Shown here: positions 61,928 to 64,000 of the stretch, in pieces
Layout: each line of letters begins with the position of its first letter
How positions within the stretch are numbered: position 1 is the first letter of the stretch
Origin: Haloferula sp. BvORR071
Lineage (GTDB): Bacteria; Verrucomicrobiota; Verrucomicrobiia; Verrucomicrobiales; Akkermansiaceae
DNA length: 64,000 nucleotides
Assembly (NCBI RefSeq): GCF_000739615.1
Contig: NZ_BATP01000003.1
Coordinates: 516,251 to 580,250 of the forward strand
Reading direction: 5' to 3'
Made by a program: the position numbers and the translations under genes
The notes under the pieces: generated by a model
The model's input: the letters and a program-made list of their open reading frames with translations, nothing else
Databases searched by the model: none
What the model was told of the DNA's origin: nothing

Positions 61928-64000
61928 TCACTGCCCTGCCCTTGCCCCGGGAACCGCCTCGCCGCCGATGCCGAGGAACTCCCAGCACAGGAAGCGCTTG
62001 ATCGCCAGGCGCGGGCTGGCCTCATGAGTCCATTCGAGTTCCAAGGTCGCGGTCTTGGTGATCATGCGGGCATCCTTCACGCCCAGATAGTTCACCTTGG
62101 AGAGCGCGCGGCCCAGCTCCGAATCCACCGGCACCTCCACCCGCACCGAATCCCCGCGATATGCGGGATCCACAATCTTGTAAGTCTTGTGACCCAAGGT
62201 CCCACGGCCGTTCTCCGGCACGTCTTCCATCACGAAGACCCGGAAGACCGCGCTGTTACCTGGATCCGGCAGTTCGGAGAAACTGCGGAAGGTGCGATAC
62301 TTGGTCTGCACGAAGGTGTCCCAATCGATCTTCATCAGGCCATCTGCGCCGCGCTTGAAGAAAACATCCACCTTCACTGGCTCCGAGGTGAAGTTCCCGG
62401 CACGGGCCAGCGAGGACAGCAGCAGGTCCGGCTCCTTGACCTTCATCTGGACCTCCAGCGGTGCCAGCGGCCCGAAGAAATCCTTCATCTCGAATTGCGG
62501 CGGCCGGTCGAAGACCATGCGATAGATGCCGCGCTTGTGATCGCCGTCCCCCAGATCCGCAGCCGCGAAGCCCGACAGCGGTGTGTCCGAGTCATCGACC
62601 GGACCCCTGCCGTAGAAGGCATTCATCTGCGGCAAGAGCTCACTCCCACGGATCGAAAAGGCCGCCTTGCCCGCCGGGGTATTGGCCGCCAGGAACTCGC
62701 CCAGCACCTGCTTTGCCTCTTCTTGCCAAGCCTTGGCGACCTTGTCTTCACGGACTTGCTGAACCGAGGAAGGTGGCGGACCACCGCTATCCGCCGGATG
62801 AGCGTCGGTGCGATTGCGGTTGATGCTATCGAGGAAATAGATCGCGGCAGCTCCTCCCCCTAGGATCAGCGCCACTAGGACTAGCATGGAAAGCACGAAG
62901 CCCATGCGGGACCTCGCCTCCTGCTTCTTCTCCTTCTCTTTCTCCTTGGTGACAGCCTTGCCCTTCTTCGCGGGCTGCGGAACTGTTGCTGGAGCAGAGG
63001 AAACTTCAGCCGCTGCCGCAGCAGCTACCGCTTGCGCTACCGTACGGGCCGCAGGCTGCGCTTGGACCGGGGGACGAGCCCCATTCAGCGCCAAAGCTTC
63101 ATCCGAAAGGCCAATTGAGACGCGCCCCGGGACCGCCGGACGGGCGGAAGGTGCTGGCGCTGCAGCTTGAGGTGCCGGAGCCACCGCCTGCTGCGGCTGA
63201 GGAACGGGCATCGCTTGCGCTGGAGGGGCAGGTTCCGGCGTTGGGCTTGCTTGCGGTGCGGGCGCGGCCACCTCCGCGGCGGGGGCTTGGGGCCTTGGCG
63301 TGGGAGCTGGAGTCGCCTGCGGCCCCAGACCGATAGAAACCATTGGGCGCGGATCCGGTGATGCCTGCATCGGCCGCGCTGGCGCAGCAGCGGCCTGGGC
63401 GACTACCGGGTCGGCAAAGGGGCGCATCGGCGCAGCATCGGCCAATGGCGGTGCCTGCTGGGGCTGCGGCGCTGCGGCCGGAGCACTCGCCGAGGGCATC
63501 GCCCCGGCCACAGGCGCAGGGCGCGCAAAGTGATCCACTTGCCCCAGTCCGATCGAGACAACCGGCCTGACATCTGACGCCGCCGGCTTGGCGGCAAATT
63601 GATCCTGCTGACCGAGTCCGATCGAAACGACCGGTCGCGCCGAAGTCGCGGCCTCGGCTGGCGCGGTACGAGAGACCTGTGGTGCTGCAGCCGCCTGCAC
63701 CGGTGCCGCGGCCGCTACTGGAATCGCCACCGGCACCACCGCCGGCGTAATTGGCGCAGCCTTGGCCACTTGGGCCGGCTCGGAGTTCAAGCCGATGGAA
63801 ACCACCGGCTTGGAAGCGGCAGCCTGTTTCGCGGCTTGCTCCTTTGCGGCTTGCTCCTTGGCAAGGCGCTCCTGCTCGGCTCGCTCCTTGGCAACCCGCT
63901 CTTGTTCGGCACGCTCCTTGGCAAGGCGTTCCTGTTCGGCACGTTCCTTGGCAACCCGCTCTTGTTCGGCACGTTCCTTGGCAATCCGCTCTTGCTCGGC
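61928..64000 (-). CDS. large membrane protein with AEQER and VSIGL repeats (5' end missing)
   Basis: The frame is open to the right edge, so the start lies outside the window; the visible part is 690 residues. In N-to-C order there are at least five tandem decapeptides of the form AEQERxAKER, predicted to be a long charged coiled coil; a Pro/Ala-rich region of about 300 residues in which the peptide VSIGL recurs five times (KPVVSIGL, RPVVSIGL twice, RPMVSIGL, GRVSIGL); a Lys/Glu-rich stretch; and a transmembrane helix (MGFVLSMLVLVALILGGGAAAIYFL). A C-terminal domain of about 280 residues follows (VFVMEDVPENGRGTLGHKTY, LGVKDARMITKTATLELEW). The repeats should be cytoplasmic and the last domain outside. 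No family recognised. Confidence 0.78.
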   Translation of the reverse strand, partial: AEQERIAKERAEQERVAKERAEQERLAKERAEQERVAKERAEQERLAKEQAAKEQAAKQAAASKPVVSIGLNSEPAQVAKAAPITPAVVPVAIPVAAAAPVQAAAAPQVSRTAPAEAATSARPVVSIGLGQQDQFAAKPAASDVRPVVSIGLGQVDHFARPAPVAGAMPSASAPAAAPQPQQAPPLADAAPMRPFADPVVAQAAAAPARPMQASPDPRPMVSIGLGPQATPAPTPRPQAPAAEVAAPAPQASPTPEPAPPAQAMPVPQPQQAVAPAPQAAAPAPSARPAVPGRVSIGLSDEALALNGARPPVQAQPAARTVAQAVAAAAAAEVSSAPATVPQPAKKGKAVTKEKEKEKKQEARSRMGFVLSMLVLVALILGGGAAAIYFLDSINRNRTDAHPADSGGPPPSSVQQVREDKVAKAWQEEAKQVLGEFLAANTPAGKAAFSIRGSELLPQMNAFYGRGPVDDSDTPLSGFAAADLGDGDHKRGIYRMVFDRPPQFEMKDFFGPLAPLEVQMKVKEPDLLLSSLARAGNFTSEPVKVDVFFKRGADGLMKIDWDTFVQTKYRTFRSFSELPDPGNSAVFRVFVMEDVPENGRGTLGHKTYKIVDPAYRGDSVRVEVPVDSELGRALSKVNYLGVKDARMITKTATLELEWTHEASPRLAIKRFLCWEFLGIGGEAVPGARAGQ

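Noticed and set aside
61889..62863. 324-codon open frame on the + strand
   Set aside because: It is antisense to the C-terminal domain of the leftward membrane protein and crosses the mnmE start.

Overview
The window looks like a chromosomal segment of a high-GC member of Verrucomicrobiota (inference; a Luteolibacter-like member of the Verrucomicrobiales would fit). The reasons are a Tat-exported DUF1501 protein beside a PSCyt/DUF1549-DUF1553 protein, a GxGYxYP protein, an ECF sigma factor with a long membrane-spanning C-terminal extension, and many secreted or membrane-anchored proteins of unknown function. Most genes are packed head to tail with 4-bp ATGA stop/start overlaps. There are no rRNA genes, CRISPR arrays or intact insertion sequences.

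Positions 1-44136 are dominated by one paralogous expansion. About 24 proteins of 330-500 residues each start with a short N-terminal membrane anchor or signal sequence, followed by a low-complexity linker and a long alpha-helical domain. They fall into subfamilies that I call A to K here. Many share a local signature, W-x3-[D/x]-x3-A-x2-W, and several end with W-x3-I-x-D-P. Subfamilies recur as conserved two-gene operons. C followed by B occurs twice, in opposite orientations (4826-2024 and 8327-11130). F followed by E occurs three times (22714-20217, 25504-23007, 38711-41238). In the middle lies an ECF sigma factor (25675-27591) whose C-terminal half, beyond a predicted transmembrane helix, is a paralog of the secreted protein at 34992-36302. 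This ties the array to a predicted membrane-tethered transcription factor. It is my main candidate for an undescribed system. Decayed copies at 2-316 and perhaps 393-602 show birth and death within the family.

An unrelated giant gene (11313-17945, 2210 aa) sits inside the array. It encodes an N-terminal SIR2-like NADase domain with catalytic Asn and His, a very long TPR-like helical region, and an apparent split PIN-like module. It resembles single-protein antiphage or conflict effectors. Two small two-helix membrane proteins (4990-5667 and 18068-18484) are paralogs of each other and lie near the array segments.

Positions 44209-46203 hold a four-gene arsenic operon read leftward: arsR, a DUF6428 protein with a Cys-rich tail, an aquaporin-type channel, and a thioredoxin-type arsenate reductase. 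It ends next to a tRNA-Ser(TGA) gene (46635-46719) and what looks like an integrase remnant, suggesting an old integration site.

Positions 46825-64000 are more ordinary. They hold a leftward operon of a WD40 protein, a DUF1501 protein, a PSCyt/DUF1549/DUF1553 protein and a thioredoxin-like secreted protein. Then come an MFS transporter, a frameshifted gamma-glutamylcyclotransferase-like/membrane protein pair, a GxGYxYP protein preceded by a perfect inverted repeat, a large TPR protein, a CobB-type sirtuin deacylase, MnmE, and the 3' part of a large membrane protein with VSIGL and AEQER repeats that runs off the right edge.
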